Positions 7,435 through 12,596 of a stretch of 12,596 nucleotides of DNA are shown in pieces. Position numbers and translations under genes: made by a program. How positions within the stretch are numbered: the stretch's first letter is position 1; every line of letters starts with the position of its first letter. Origin of the DNA: Anaerolineae bacterium (GTDB lineage: Bacteria; Chloroflexota; Anaerolineae; 4572-78; J111); NCBI GenBank assembly GCA_020433785.1, contig JAGRCC010000695.1, forward strand, positions 1-12,596, written 5' to 3'. The notes below the pieces were generated by a model. The model had not been told where the DNA came from and ran no database searches. It worked only from the letters and a program-made list of their open reading frames with translations.

Positions 7435-7497
7435 GATAGCCCTTAAAGGACATTCCCCGGATAGGAGGATGATTTTGGGCTGAGGTGAGTGTAAATA

Positions 7498-7899
7498 ATG
7501 GCACGGGACACGTGGCGTGTATTAGTTGTTGATGATCATTCGGATTTTCGAGAAACGGTCCGGTATGTCCTGGCCGGCGATCCCCGTTTTGAGGTGGTGG
7601 CCGAGGCCGCCAGTGGCGAAGAAGCGGTAGCCTGCGCCCAGCGATACCCGCTTGATATGGTTTTAATGGACCTCCGCCTGCCGGGCATGAACGGTTTGGT
7701 AGCTGCCGCCACGATAAAATCAGACCAGCCTGAAGTTATCATTCTGATGTTGAGCGGCGATTGGTCCGCAGCCCACGATCGACGCGCCAAAGCCGCCGGT
7801 ATTCGCGCCCGAATTGCCAAGCAGCAGTTTAACCTGACGGAAATTTATCGTGTCCTGGTCGCTGATTCAAATTCGGTCGATCATGATTTCAAGATCTGA
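7498..7899 (+). CDS. Stand-alone receiver-domain response regulator
   Basis: A 133-residue single-domain response regulator with no output domain. It could act by protein-protein contact or as a phosphate sink or relay. Receiver residues: Asp12-Asp13, phospho-acceptor Asp58 in 'MVLMDLRLPGMNG', Ser86, and Lys108 in 'RIAKQQ'. The region after beta-5 is short and ends in a polar tail, so helix alpha-5 is brief. Start ATG 7498 has GAGGTG about 10 nt upstream. The gene follows the NarL-type regulator by 131 nt on the same strand and is convergent with the histidine kinase, making a three-gene signalling set. It is not a truncated copy of the first regulator: outside the receiver hallmarks the two sequences differ widely. 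Confidence 0.9.
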   Translation: MARDTWRVLVVDDHSDFRETVRYVLAGDPRFEVVAEAASGEEAVACAQRYPLDMVLMDLRLPGMNGLVAAATIKSDQPEVIILMLSGDWSAAHDRRAKAAGIRARIAKQQFNLTEIYRVLVADSNSVDHDFKI

Positions 7900-7932
7900 T
7901 GAGCAATGATAGAACGCGGTGTAACCGCTTGG

Positions 7933-7993
7933 ATAGTTCGTCGTAACTGCTTTAGCGGTACCCCCTCGTGAGACGGCTAAACCCATTACGACA
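7933..7993 (+). repeat. Copy B of the imperfect ~60-bp element, at the convergent receiver/kinase junction
   Basis: Similar in order and spacing to copy A: GTTC, CGTAACTG, CCCCCT, CG.GAG, TAAACCCATTA (7978-7988), GACA. Here the pairing arms differ in sequence: TTTAGC (7951-7956) with GCTAAA (7976-7981). It overlaps the last codons of the kinase gene on the other strand. Just upstream GCGGT-GTA-ACCGC forms a further small hairpin. Confidence 0.5.
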
Positions 7994-9230
7994 AAAAGGT
8001 AAACCGTTCCACTAGTTCCGCAGCCGGCGACGAGACCCCCACCGGAATACGCCCGGTAACATGGGTCCCTTGCCCCCGTTCTGAGCAGAAGCTGAACACT
8101 CCGGCAAAAGCCTCGATTCGCTCTCGCATCGTCAACAGCCCAAAATGACCGGCCCGAGCCGCAGCTTCAACGGTCGTTATTGTACCGCAGCCGTCATCTT
8201 TAATCGCTACCCCCACCGAGGCAGAGTCCCACCATAAGTTAATGTTAATTTGCTGTGGGCGACCATGGGTCAGCGCGTTGGATGTGGCATTTTGGATGAA
8301 GCGATACAGCGTTAGCTCGATACGCGCATCCACCAGCCGTTCGTCGCCAAATCCGGTGACCGTTAGCTCGATGCGGGGCGTTGAAGCGATGTTGTTGCCG
8401 GGTAAAGTTTCCAGGTAGGCGATGACCGCTTCCACTAACCCCAAATCCGATAGCACAGCGGGGTGAACTCCGCGAACCAATTCTCGCAAGCTGCGGTCGG
8501 TTTTGGCCAGTCGAGCCTGGATGTCGCTCAGAGTGGTGGGGCAGGGCACATTCTGCCGGCTCAGCAGCCCCAGCCTGACCGATACATCGGCCAGATGTTG
8601 AAGGGTTTCATCATGCAAGGTTTCGGCCAATTGGCGGCGCTCGTTTTCTTGGGCTTGGATAATCTGCTGGTATGCTCGCCGCAGTTGCGTCACAGAACTT
8701 TCCAACTCGGTTTGAAGGCGACGATTAGACAGTGCCAGAGCGGACTGACAAACAACTAGTTCAAGCAAGTGTTGTTTGGTCACCGAATAATCGCTCCCGT
8801 AACGAGGCGGCCCCAAGCCGAGCCAGCCCAGACAGTCACCATACGCCATAATCGGTTCGACCAAAACGATACCGGCCTGCTGAAGTGCGGCTTTAAAGGC
8901 GCTGCTCTTGATCTGGGACACCCGGCATGAATTTGATGGGTAACAAGCCCTATCCTCTAGGGTATCGATAAACGGGGGGGGACGCCGGCCTATCCACAGC
9001 AGCGACGGCGGATCCACTTTAAACCGTTCTTGACGCAGCCAGATAATCAACGAGGTTGGATTAAGCATTTGCCGGAGGCTGTCGGCCATAATTTCGAGCA
9101 GGGTGGGGATAGGGGCAGGTTGCAGAATTTTCTTGTTAAACGATAGCAGCACCGGATCCGAAATGGACGGACCAACCTTGAAAAATCGCTGCACTGCTTC
9201 AATGGGCTGTGCGGGAAACCAACAAGCCAT
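7986..9230 (-). CDS. Soluble NarX/DesK-type sensor histidine kinase with GAF-like sensor
   Basis: A 414-residue cytoplasmic histidine kinase with no membrane segment. Residues about 40-175 look like a GAF-type sensor, followed by a coiled-coil linker (170-197). The HisKA_3 dimerisation motif 'ENERRQLAETLHDETLQHL' carries phospho-acceptor His206. The HATPase_c domain includes an N-box 'LYRFIQNATSNALTHG' (308-323), G1 'DDGCG' (345-349) and the 'GHFGLLTMRERIEAFAG...GQGTHV' lid region (361-391). In this kinase class the N-box normally reads 'QEAL.NA'; here the Glu is Asn314, so the catalytic base may be lost or replaced. ATG 9230 has an excellent AAGGAGG six bases upstream. It converges on the two response regulators and diverges from the PHA-type locus, so it may regulate either. 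Confidence 0.92.
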   Translation of the reverse strand: MACWFPAQPIEAVQRFFKVGPSISDPVLLSFNKKILQPAPIPTLLEIMADSLRQMLNPTSLIIWLRQERFKVDPPSLLWIGRRPPPFIDTLEDRACYPSNSCRVSQIKSSAFKAALQQAGIVLVEPIMAYGDCLGWLGLGPPRYGSDYSVTKQHLLELVVCQSALALSNRRLQTELESSVTQLRRAYQQIIQAQENERRQLAETLHDETLQHLADVSVRLGLLSRQNVPCPTTLSDIQARLAKTDRSLRELVRGVHPAVLSDLGLVEAVIAYLETLPGNNIASTPRIELTVTGFGDERLVDARIELTLYRFIQNATSNALTHGRPQQININLWWDSASVGVAIKDDGCGTITTVEAAARAGHFGLLTMRERIEAFAGVFSFCSERGQGTHVTGRIPVGVSSPAAELVERFTFLS

Positions 9231-9350
9231 CCTCTCCCTCCTTGCTGGCTTAAACTACAGATCAGACCCATGCGCAATAACAAAGCGATGTCAATTTTGG
9301 CGAGACGATATTTATCTTCTAAATGAGGATGGCAGCGGAATAAATGGTCC

Positions 9351-9468
9351 GAACTTACGCCAAAACCAAGTCGTAGCCACTTGTTGTTGACAAATCAGCC
9401 TCTAAGTCATTTAAATCGACCGATTTAGCGCACTCTAGCGGCTCTCATCTTTGGAGCTACGTAAGTTC
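9351..9468. repeat. 118-bp stretch bounded by perfect 9-bp inverted repeats
   Basis: GAACTTACG (9351-9359) and CGTAAGTTC (9460-9468) are exact inverted copies. With a 5-base offset the symmetry continues into CCAAA on the left and TTTGG on the right. The palindrome at 9412-9427 sits near the centre. It may be a decayed MITE-like element or a structured regulatory region; no target-site duplication is obvious. Confidence 0.3.
9387..9427 (+). promoter_or_regulatory. Possible orphan promoter with operator-like palindrome
   Basis: A perfect -35 TTGACA (9387-9392), a 17-bp spacer and TTTAAA (9410-9415, 4/6 to consensus). The palindrome TAAATCG-AC-CGATTTA (9412-9427) covers the -10 and the expected start site, where a repressor would block transcription. 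No ORF follows for 400 bp, so it would drive a long leader or a small RNA. Confidence 0.35.
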
Positions 9469-9593
9469 TATTATCAATTTTTAGCGTTAGGCCCGACAGG
9501 TGATGTGGCAAAAGTAAGTCACTTAACAACATTAAGTACGGCTAGTATATCATATGTTTCAATCATTAACCTTGCAATTATCTGCCAAAATAA

Positions 9594-9639
9594 TGTCGTT
9601 ATGCCGTTAGACTAATTCATGTACGCCGTTACGCCGTTA
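9594..9639 (+). repeat. Two pairs of adjacent octamer direct repeats
   Basis: TGTCGTTA (9594-9601), TGCCGTTA (9602-9609), CGCCGTTA (9624-9631) and CGCCGTTA (9632-9639). Units within a pair are abutting; the two pairs are 30 bp apart start to start. They sit 23 bp upstream of the PhoB-box-like repeat, a typical activator position, but the binding protein is unknown. Confidence 0.5.
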
Positions 9640-9661
9640 AAAAATCATATACTGGTAATCT

Positions 9662-9695
9662 GTGTAACTCAGTTGTAACTCGGCCCTGGTAGAAT
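9662..9695 (+). promoter_or_regulatory. PhoB-box-like promoter of the phasin-like gene
   Basis: Direct repeat GTGTAAC (9662-9668), TCAG, TTGTAAC (9673-9679) gives 7-4-7 spacing with an 11-bp period. Ten bases later comes the extended -10 TGG-TAGAAT (9690-9695), with no normal -35. This is the layout of PhoB-activated promoters such as E. coli phoA (from memory). The predicted start near 9702 gives a leader of about 130 nt. Confidence 0.5.
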
Positions 9696-9830
9696 AAGGT
9701 CATATCACACGGAAAGCTCTCTCTACTAATTTCCTAGCAGGGAAGTATTGATTTAATCCTTACTCAATGAGTCTCATAAATCAAAAATCAATAAGACCCA
9801 CTAATTAATTTGAATCCAAGGAGGATCAAT

Positions 9831-10253
9831 ATGGCGACGATAATGAATGGGAATGTTGCCAAAGAAACGATAGCTGATGTAGCCGCTAAAGCCGATGCCG
9901 AAACCAAAGCGATGTTTAATACGATGTTGGATGCTGCTGAAAAACTAGAAGAAAATGGACGAGCCCTACTTGATGTGGAACAAAAGATATACCGGAGCAG
10001 CTTTGGCTTATGGAAAGAATGGGCACAATTTCACATCAATTTTAATGTCGATGTGGTTCAGCAATCAGTTGATCAACTTCTGGCCGTGCGTGAGCGATTT
10101 GGCATCATCGCTGAGAATGAGTTGAAGAGACTTTATGAGTTATTAACATCGGAGCAAAAGCTTACGCTGGATGCCGCCGAAGTATTTCAAGCTCAGGTGA
10201 AAGTGACGTCTGAGCAAGTGGCTGAAATATTCAGCCCGGTTGCCCAAAATTGA
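9831..10253 (+). CDS. Phasin-like helical protein (putative PHA granule-associated)
   Basis: A 140-residue, almost fully helical, Cys-free protein with no signal peptide or membrane segment. Residues about 15-60 and 75-135 have heptad-like hydrophobic spacing ('AMFNTMLDAAEKLEENGRALLD', 'DQLLAVRERFGIIAENELKRLYELL'). The middle is aromatic-rich ('YRSSFGLWKEWAQFHINF', 54-71). Small amphipathic helical proteins with this make-up, next to a reductase and a PhaE-like gene, are typically phasins that coat polyhydroxyalkanoate granules. Sequence alone does not prove this. I start at ATG 9831, which has a perfect AAGGAGG (9818-9824) six bases upstream; an in-frame TTG at 9810 lies upstream of that site. 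A terminator directly follows, which suggests an abundant single-gene transcript with some read-through into the reductase. Confidence 0.75.
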   Translation: MATIMNGNVAKETIADVAAKADAETKAMFNTMLDAAEKLEENGRALLDVEQKIYRSSFGLWKEWAQFHINFNVDVVQQSVDQLLAVRERFGIIAENELKRLYELLTSEQKLTLDAAEVFQAQVKVTSEQVAEIFSPVAQN

Positions 10254-10273
10254 TCTAAACGTGTTTGTTATGT

Positions 10274-10309
10274 AGGGAGAGAACGCTATTTTGTCCTCTC
10301 CCTTTTCTT
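10274..10309 (+). terminator. Rho-independent terminator after the phasin-like gene
   Basis: Stem AGGGAGAG (10274-10281) / CTCTCCCT (10296-10303) with a 14-nt loop, followed by TTTTCTT. It lies 20 nt after the phasin-like stop codon and 50 nt before the reductase start, so it probably sets a high phasin-to-enzyme ratio by partial termination. Confidence 0.8.
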
Positions 10310-10358
10310 GATTATATAACATAAGCTAATAAACCAATCTTAAGAAAAGGAGTAAATT

Positions 10359-11174
10359 ATGCGCCTCAAAGATAGAGTTGCAATCGTCACAGGTGGCGGG
10401 CGTGGAATTGGTGAAGCCACTTGTCTCCGTTTTGCCGAAGAAGGAGCTAAGGTTATTGTAGCCGATATTGATTTTGACGTGGCGACGGAAGTTGCTAACG
10501 AGGTCAATGGAGCCATTAACCAGGCTCGAGCTTCGGCAGAGAAAGCTGTTGGTGGTGGCCAAGCCGTGGCTACTTCAGTTCTCGAAAGTGACGCTGTAGC
10601 GGTGCCCGTTCATATCAACGTAACCGATCGTAAATCAGTTGCGGCTATGGTAGAAACCACCCTGGAACGTTTTGGGCGAATTGACGTGTTGGTTAACAAT
10701 GCCGGGACTATTCGAGACTCGCAAGTGTTGAAGATGAGCGAAGAAAACTTTGACCTGGTCATCAACATCAACCTGAAAGGTGTTTTCAACTGCACGCAAT
10801 TGGTATTGCCCACGATGGTTGAGCAAGGCAAGGGTGTTATTCTGAGTACCTCCTCTCTGGTGGCTCCGTATGGGAACTACGGGCAAACCAACTACGTGGC
10901 CAGTAAAGCCGGCGTGGTCGGGATGACTAAAGTCTGGGCTAGAGAGTTAGGGCGCAAAGGTGTTCGTGTCAACGCCGTGGCTCCCGGTTTTATCAAAACA
11001 CGATTGACCGCCGGTATTCCTGACAAGGTGGTGGCCAAACTGTTAGAACGGATTCCCCTGGGCCATTTTGGCGAACCTGTCGATATTGCTAACGCATTTG
11101 TCTGGCTGGCTTCGGATGAGGCCAAATATGTGTCCGGACACGTCTTTGCCGTAGACGGCGGAGCGGTGCTTTAA
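10359..11174 (+). CDS. SDR-family oxidoreductase, FabG/PhaB-like (3-oxoacyl-ACP / acetoacetyl-CoA reductase)
   Basis: A 271-residue classical short-chain dehydrogenase. Motifs: cofactor loop 'TGGGRGIG' (11-18), 'NNAG' (113-116), the Asn of 'NINLKG' (Asn136 or Asn138), and the catalytic Ser166, Tyr179 and Lys183 in 'SS..APYGNYGQTNYVASK'. The C-terminal 'YVSGHVFAVDGG' is typical of FabG. In this setting the likely reaction is reduction of acetoacetyl-CoA to (R)-3-hydroxybutyryl-CoA for PHA synthesis, with a fatty-acid role as the alternative. It is about 24 residues longer than typical FabG because of an Ala/Gly-rich insert at about 52-76. Asp36 at the end of strand beta-2 suggests NAD(H) preference rather than NADP(H). 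ATG 10359 has AAGGAG (10347-10352) six bases upstream. Confidence 0.88.
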   Translation: MRLKDRVAIVTGGGRGIGEATCLRFAEEGAKVIVADIDFDVATEVANEVNGAINQARASAEKAVGGGQAVATSVLESDAVAVPVHINVTDRKSVAAMVETTLERFGRIDVLVNNAGTIRDSQVLKMSEENFDLVININLKGVFNCTQLVLPTMVEQGKGVILSTSSLVAPYGNYGQTNYVASKAGVVGMTKVWARELGRKGVRVNAVAPGFIKTRLTAGIPDKVVAKLLERIPLGHFGEPVDIANAFVWLASDEAKYVSGHVFAVDGGAVL

Positions 11175-11193
11175 GTTAAGTTGGGTATTTTTG

Positions 11194-11213
11194 GAACGGC
11201 GTTTGTGCCGTTC
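11194..11213 (+). other. Hairpin between the reductase and the first CBS gene
   Basis: Perfect 7-bp stem GAACGGC / GCCGTTC with a 6-nt loop, 19 nt after the reductase stop. No T-run follows, so it is more likely an mRNA-stabilising or processing hairpin than a terminator. Confidence 0.45.
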
Positions 11214-11260
11214 ATTGAGATACAACGTTGGTAAAATTACCGGATCGAAGGAGATAAACC

Positions 11261-11641
11261 GTGGCCAAAGTAAAAGATATTATGACCCCCAATGTATTAA
11301 CCATCAAACCTTCAGCAATGGTATCTGAAGCGATTGGTTTGATGAAAGAAAACAAGGTACACGCCTTGATTGTAGAGCCGACCGGGACTGAAAAAGCCTA
11401 TGGCATTGTTACTGAAGCGGATATTGCTTATAAAGTTATTGCCCACGCTGAAGATCCCAAGGCCTTTAATGTTAGTGATATCATGACCAAACCCTGCATC
11501 TCGGTTAACCCGGATATGAGTGTAGAAAACCTGGCTCGATTATTCCAAAACCACGAAATTCATCGGGCACCCGTAGTGGATGAAGGCTTACAGGGTATTG
11601 TTTCGGTCTCTGATATTCTGCGCAAAGGCCAGTGGTGGTAG
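11261..11641 (+). CDS. CBS-domain pair protein 1
   Basis: A 126-residue protein made only of two CBS repeats (about 6-60 and 72-122), the unit that forms a Bateman module. Bateman modules bind AMP, ATP, ADP, SAM or similar ligands and signal energy state. Both repeats keep the ligand signature G-h-h-T/S-x-x-D: 'GIVTEAD' (48-54) and 'GIVSVSD' (112-118). Each repeat opens with the 'DIMT' motif (6-9, 73-76). There is no effector domain, so it should act on a partner or on its paralogue. Start GTG 11261 follows AAGGAG (11248-11253) with a 7-nt gap. It lies 86 nt after the reductase and 40 nt before CBS protein 2, probably in one operon. The ligand and partner are unknown. Confidence 0.92.
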   Translation: MAKVKDIMTPNVLTIKPSAMVSEAIGLMKENKVHALIVEPTGTEKAYGIVTEADIAYKVIAHAEDPKAFNVSDIMTKPCISVNPDMSVENLARLFQNHEIHRAPVVDEGLQGIVSVSDILRKGQWW

Positions 11642-11681
11642 TAGTAACAAAGAGGTTGATTATCACAACAAGAGGTGAATT

Positions 11682-12068
11682 ATGCAGACAGTAAAAGATA
11701 TTATGACCGGTAATGTGGTCACCATTCAATCCTCAGCGACAGTGGCCGAGGCAACAACCCTTATGACCGAAAAACATCTGCGGGTGTTAATCGTTGAACC
11801 CGATACAGATGGCGACTCCTATGGCATGTTGACTGAAGAAGATGTTGTTTATAAAGTCGCTACGCAAAGTAAAAATCCCAAGGTGATGAAGGTCAGCGAA
11901 GTTATGACCAAACCTTGTATTGAAGTAAGCCCTGATATGAGCGTGCAAGAAGTGGCTCAACTCTTTGCTAATAACCACGTTCATCGGGCGCCGGTGATTA
12001 AAGGTGAGTTATTAGGCATTATCACTGTCTTTGATATTGTACGCGAAACGATGTGGTGGCAGGATTAA
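11682..12068 (+). CDS. CBS-domain pair protein 2 (tandem paralogue)
   Basis: A 128-residue two-CBS protein that aligns without gaps to CBS protein 1: 66 of 126 positions are identical by hand count (about 52%), including a shared 'MTKPCI.V.PDMSV' and a C-terminal Trp-Trp. Ligand motifs are 'GMLTEED' (48-54) and 'GIITVFD' (112-118). At DNA level the start regions share 19 identical bases (11269-11287 and 11690-11708), so the pair arose by tandem duplication. Keeping both copies with diverged ligand loops (residues 41-47 and 61-70) suggests a heterodimer or two different ligands. ATG 11682 is preceded by AGAGGTG. A strong hairpin follows the stop, so this may be the last gene of the transcript that begins with the reductase or the phasin. 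Confidence 0.92.
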   Translation: MQTVKDIMTGNVVTIQSSATVAEATTLMTEKHLRVLIVEPDTDGDSYGMLTEEDVVYKVATQSKNPKVMKVSEVMTKPCIEVSPDMSVQEVAQLFANNHVHRAPVIKGELLGIITVFDIVRETMWWQD

Positions 12069-12075
12069 TCGGCGG

Positions 12076-12109
12076 CGTTAACTAACCTGACGCAAACGGT
12101 TAGTTAACG
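12076..12109. terminator. 12-bp perfect hairpin after the CBS genes
   Basis: CGTTAACTAACC (12076-12087) and GGTTAGTTAACG (12098-12109) form a perfect stem with a 10-nt loop, 7 nt after the stop codon. No T-run follows on the plus strand, so it may end transcription weakly or protect the mRNA 3' end. As DNA it could also be a palindromic binding site. Confidence 0.5.
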
Positions 12110-12385
12110 ATATTCGGGTGCCGGTTTGGTCTTCAACCATTAGCCTGAGTGTAGGGACGGATGTATATTGTCACCGGAGATTTTGTGGCCTGCATACGTC
12201 CCTATCCCCTTGTAAAGCGAGCAACCTGAGTAGAGTGATTAGCTTTTTAACAATGGCTATGGTAAGATCGGACGCTGTGGTGGAAGGCGGAATCGATAAA
12301 GATTCTCCCATGCAGCGGTTTGATATAGGCCTGCATACCAAATAAAACGTACAATTTTAATGTTCAGAGAGGAGTATTGTTTAAT
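12110..12385 (+). other. Non-coding gap before the PhaE-like gene, with a MITE-like palindrome and weak promoter
   Basis: No convincing gene. TAGGGACG (12152-12159) and CGTCCCTA (12197-12204) are exact inverted repeats bounding 53 bp, reminiscent of small palindromic elements with GTAGGG ends. The 11-mer GGCCTGCATAC occurs twice (12187-12197 and 12328-12338). An extended -10 TGG-TAAGAT (12263-12268) could start the next gene, but its -35 is poor. A 75-codon open frame (12118-12345) lacks a ribosome-binding site and any recognisable motif. Confidence 0.55.
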
Positions 12386-12596
12386 ATGGATTGGATGAAA
12401 CAAAGTCAAGAGATGTTCAATTCCTGGGCTAATGTCCAAATGAAAACTTGGGAGAGTTGGCTCAAAGCCATTCAGAACTCCGATAAGTTTGAACCTCAAC
12501 AGCTCTGGGAAAAAACAATCGATGCCTGGCAAGAGTCAGTCAAAGGCACCCTGGAAGCTCAAGTTGAAGGTAGCCGGATCTGGGCTGAAAGTTTTA
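12386..12596 (+). CDS. phaE: PhaE-like PHA synthase subunit or phasin-like protein (5' part only)
   Basis: The reading frame opens at ATG 12386 and runs 70 codons to the window edge without a stop. The start 'MDWMKQSQEMFNSWANVQMKTWESWL' style, with Trp repeated every 9-14 residues (3, 14, 22, 25, 41, 48, 66) in amphipathic helices, resembles the N-terminus of PhaE. PhaE is the non-catalytic partner of class III PHA synthase, which activates PhaC at the granule surface. The alternative is another phasin. A site AGAGGAG (12368-12374) lies 11 nt upstream, longer than ideal. If this is PhaE, phaC should follow just outside the window. Confidence 0.6.
   Translation, partial: MDWMKQSQEMFNSWANVQMKTWESWLKAIQNSDKFEPQQLWEKTIDAWQESVKGTLEAQVEGSRIWAESF

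Larger units (their letters stand above)
9231..9830. other. 600-bp non-coding region rich in repeats and promoter-like signals
   Basis: I see no credible gene here. The region is more AT-rich than the flanking genes and holds, in order: the kinase 5' flank; a 118-bp stretch bounded by 9-bp inverted repeats (9351-9468); a TTGACA promoter-like site with a palindrome (9387-9427); a small inverted repeat ACTTAA-N5-TTAAGT (9521-9537); four CGTTA-ended octamers (9594-9639); a PhoB-box-like promoter (9662-9695); and a leader with a possible ATTGATTT/AAATCAAT stem (9747-9754 / 9785-9792). Confidence 0.8.

Noticed and set aside
3779..7457. 16-mer CTTAAAGGACATTCCC at both 3779-3794 and 7442-7457, with a 13-base relative at 3968-3980
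   Set aside because: Two of the three copies lie in coding sequence or at a stop codon and their flanks do not match, so chance is the simplest reading.
9594..9639. Octamer repeats read as a CRISPR array or plasmid iterons
   Set aside because: The units are 8 bp, only four in number, without uniform spacers, and there is no cas or rep gene nearby.
9810..9830. Upstream TTG start for the phasin-like gene
   Set aside because: It precedes and includes the perfect AAGGAGG site that clearly serves ATG 9831.
10635..10886. Minus-strand open frames inside the reductase gene, and similar antisense frames in purB and the kinase
   Set aside because: They are shadows of strongly supported genes on the other strand and have no motifs or start signals of their own.
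12118..12345. 75-codon plus-strand open frame between the CBS genes and the PhaE-like gene
   Set aside because: It has no ribosome-binding site, overlaps a palindromic element and shows no recognisable motif or domain pattern.

Overview
The window reads like a chromosomal segment of a free-living, moderate-GC bacterium, most likely a Chloroflexota member of the Anaerolineae/Caldilineae type. That placement is an inference. It rests on secreted PKD/CARDB proteins with an 'FLPILFKN'-type linker, a dockerin/cohesin protein outside any visible cellulosome locus, and a PHA-type locus carrying a PhaE-like protein. No 16S or other marker gene is present.

Region 1 (1-3848) is housekeeping and sugar-nucleotide metabolism. 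A DegT-family sugar aminotransferase (perosamine-synthase-like, minus strand, 3' end cut by the window edge) is followed by a minus-strand pair: purB (adenylosuccinate lyase) and a HAD hydrolase whose start overlaps the purB stop by 4 nt. purB diverges from an RmlC/dTDP-sugar epimerase-like gene on the plus strand. The two promoters lie back to back, with their -35 boxes 5 bp apart, and the purB promoter predicts a leaderless mRNA. Region 2 (3849-6505) is a two-gene minus-strand operon for surface or secreted proteins: a signal-peptide protein with two PKD domains and a CARDB-like domain, then a membrane-anchored protein with a carboxypeptidase-regulatory-like domain, a cohesin-like domain and a C-terminal dockerin.

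Region 3 (6506-9230) is a signalling island: a NarL-type response regulator, a stand-alone receiver protein, and a convergent soluble NarX/DesK-type histidine kinase whose N-box glutamate is replaced by Asn. A roughly 60-bp imperfect sequence occurs after the stop codon of each response regulator gene and can form a hairpin in both copies.

Region 4 (9231-12596) starts with a 600-bp non-coding stretch dense in repeats and promoter-like signals. It then carries a plus-strand gene set that looks like a polyhydroxyalkanoate (PHA) locus: a phasin-like helical protein with its own terminator, a FabG/PhaB-type reductase, two tandem 52%-identical CBS-pair proteins, and the start of a PhaE-like protein that runs off the window. 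The promoter before the phasin-like gene carries a 7-4-7 direct repeat placed 10 bp upstream of an extended -10, the geometry of a PhoB box. The most interesting idea in this window is a PHA storage locus with built-in adenine-nucleotide sensors (the CBS pair) that may be induced by phosphate starvation. Each step of that idea remains an inference.
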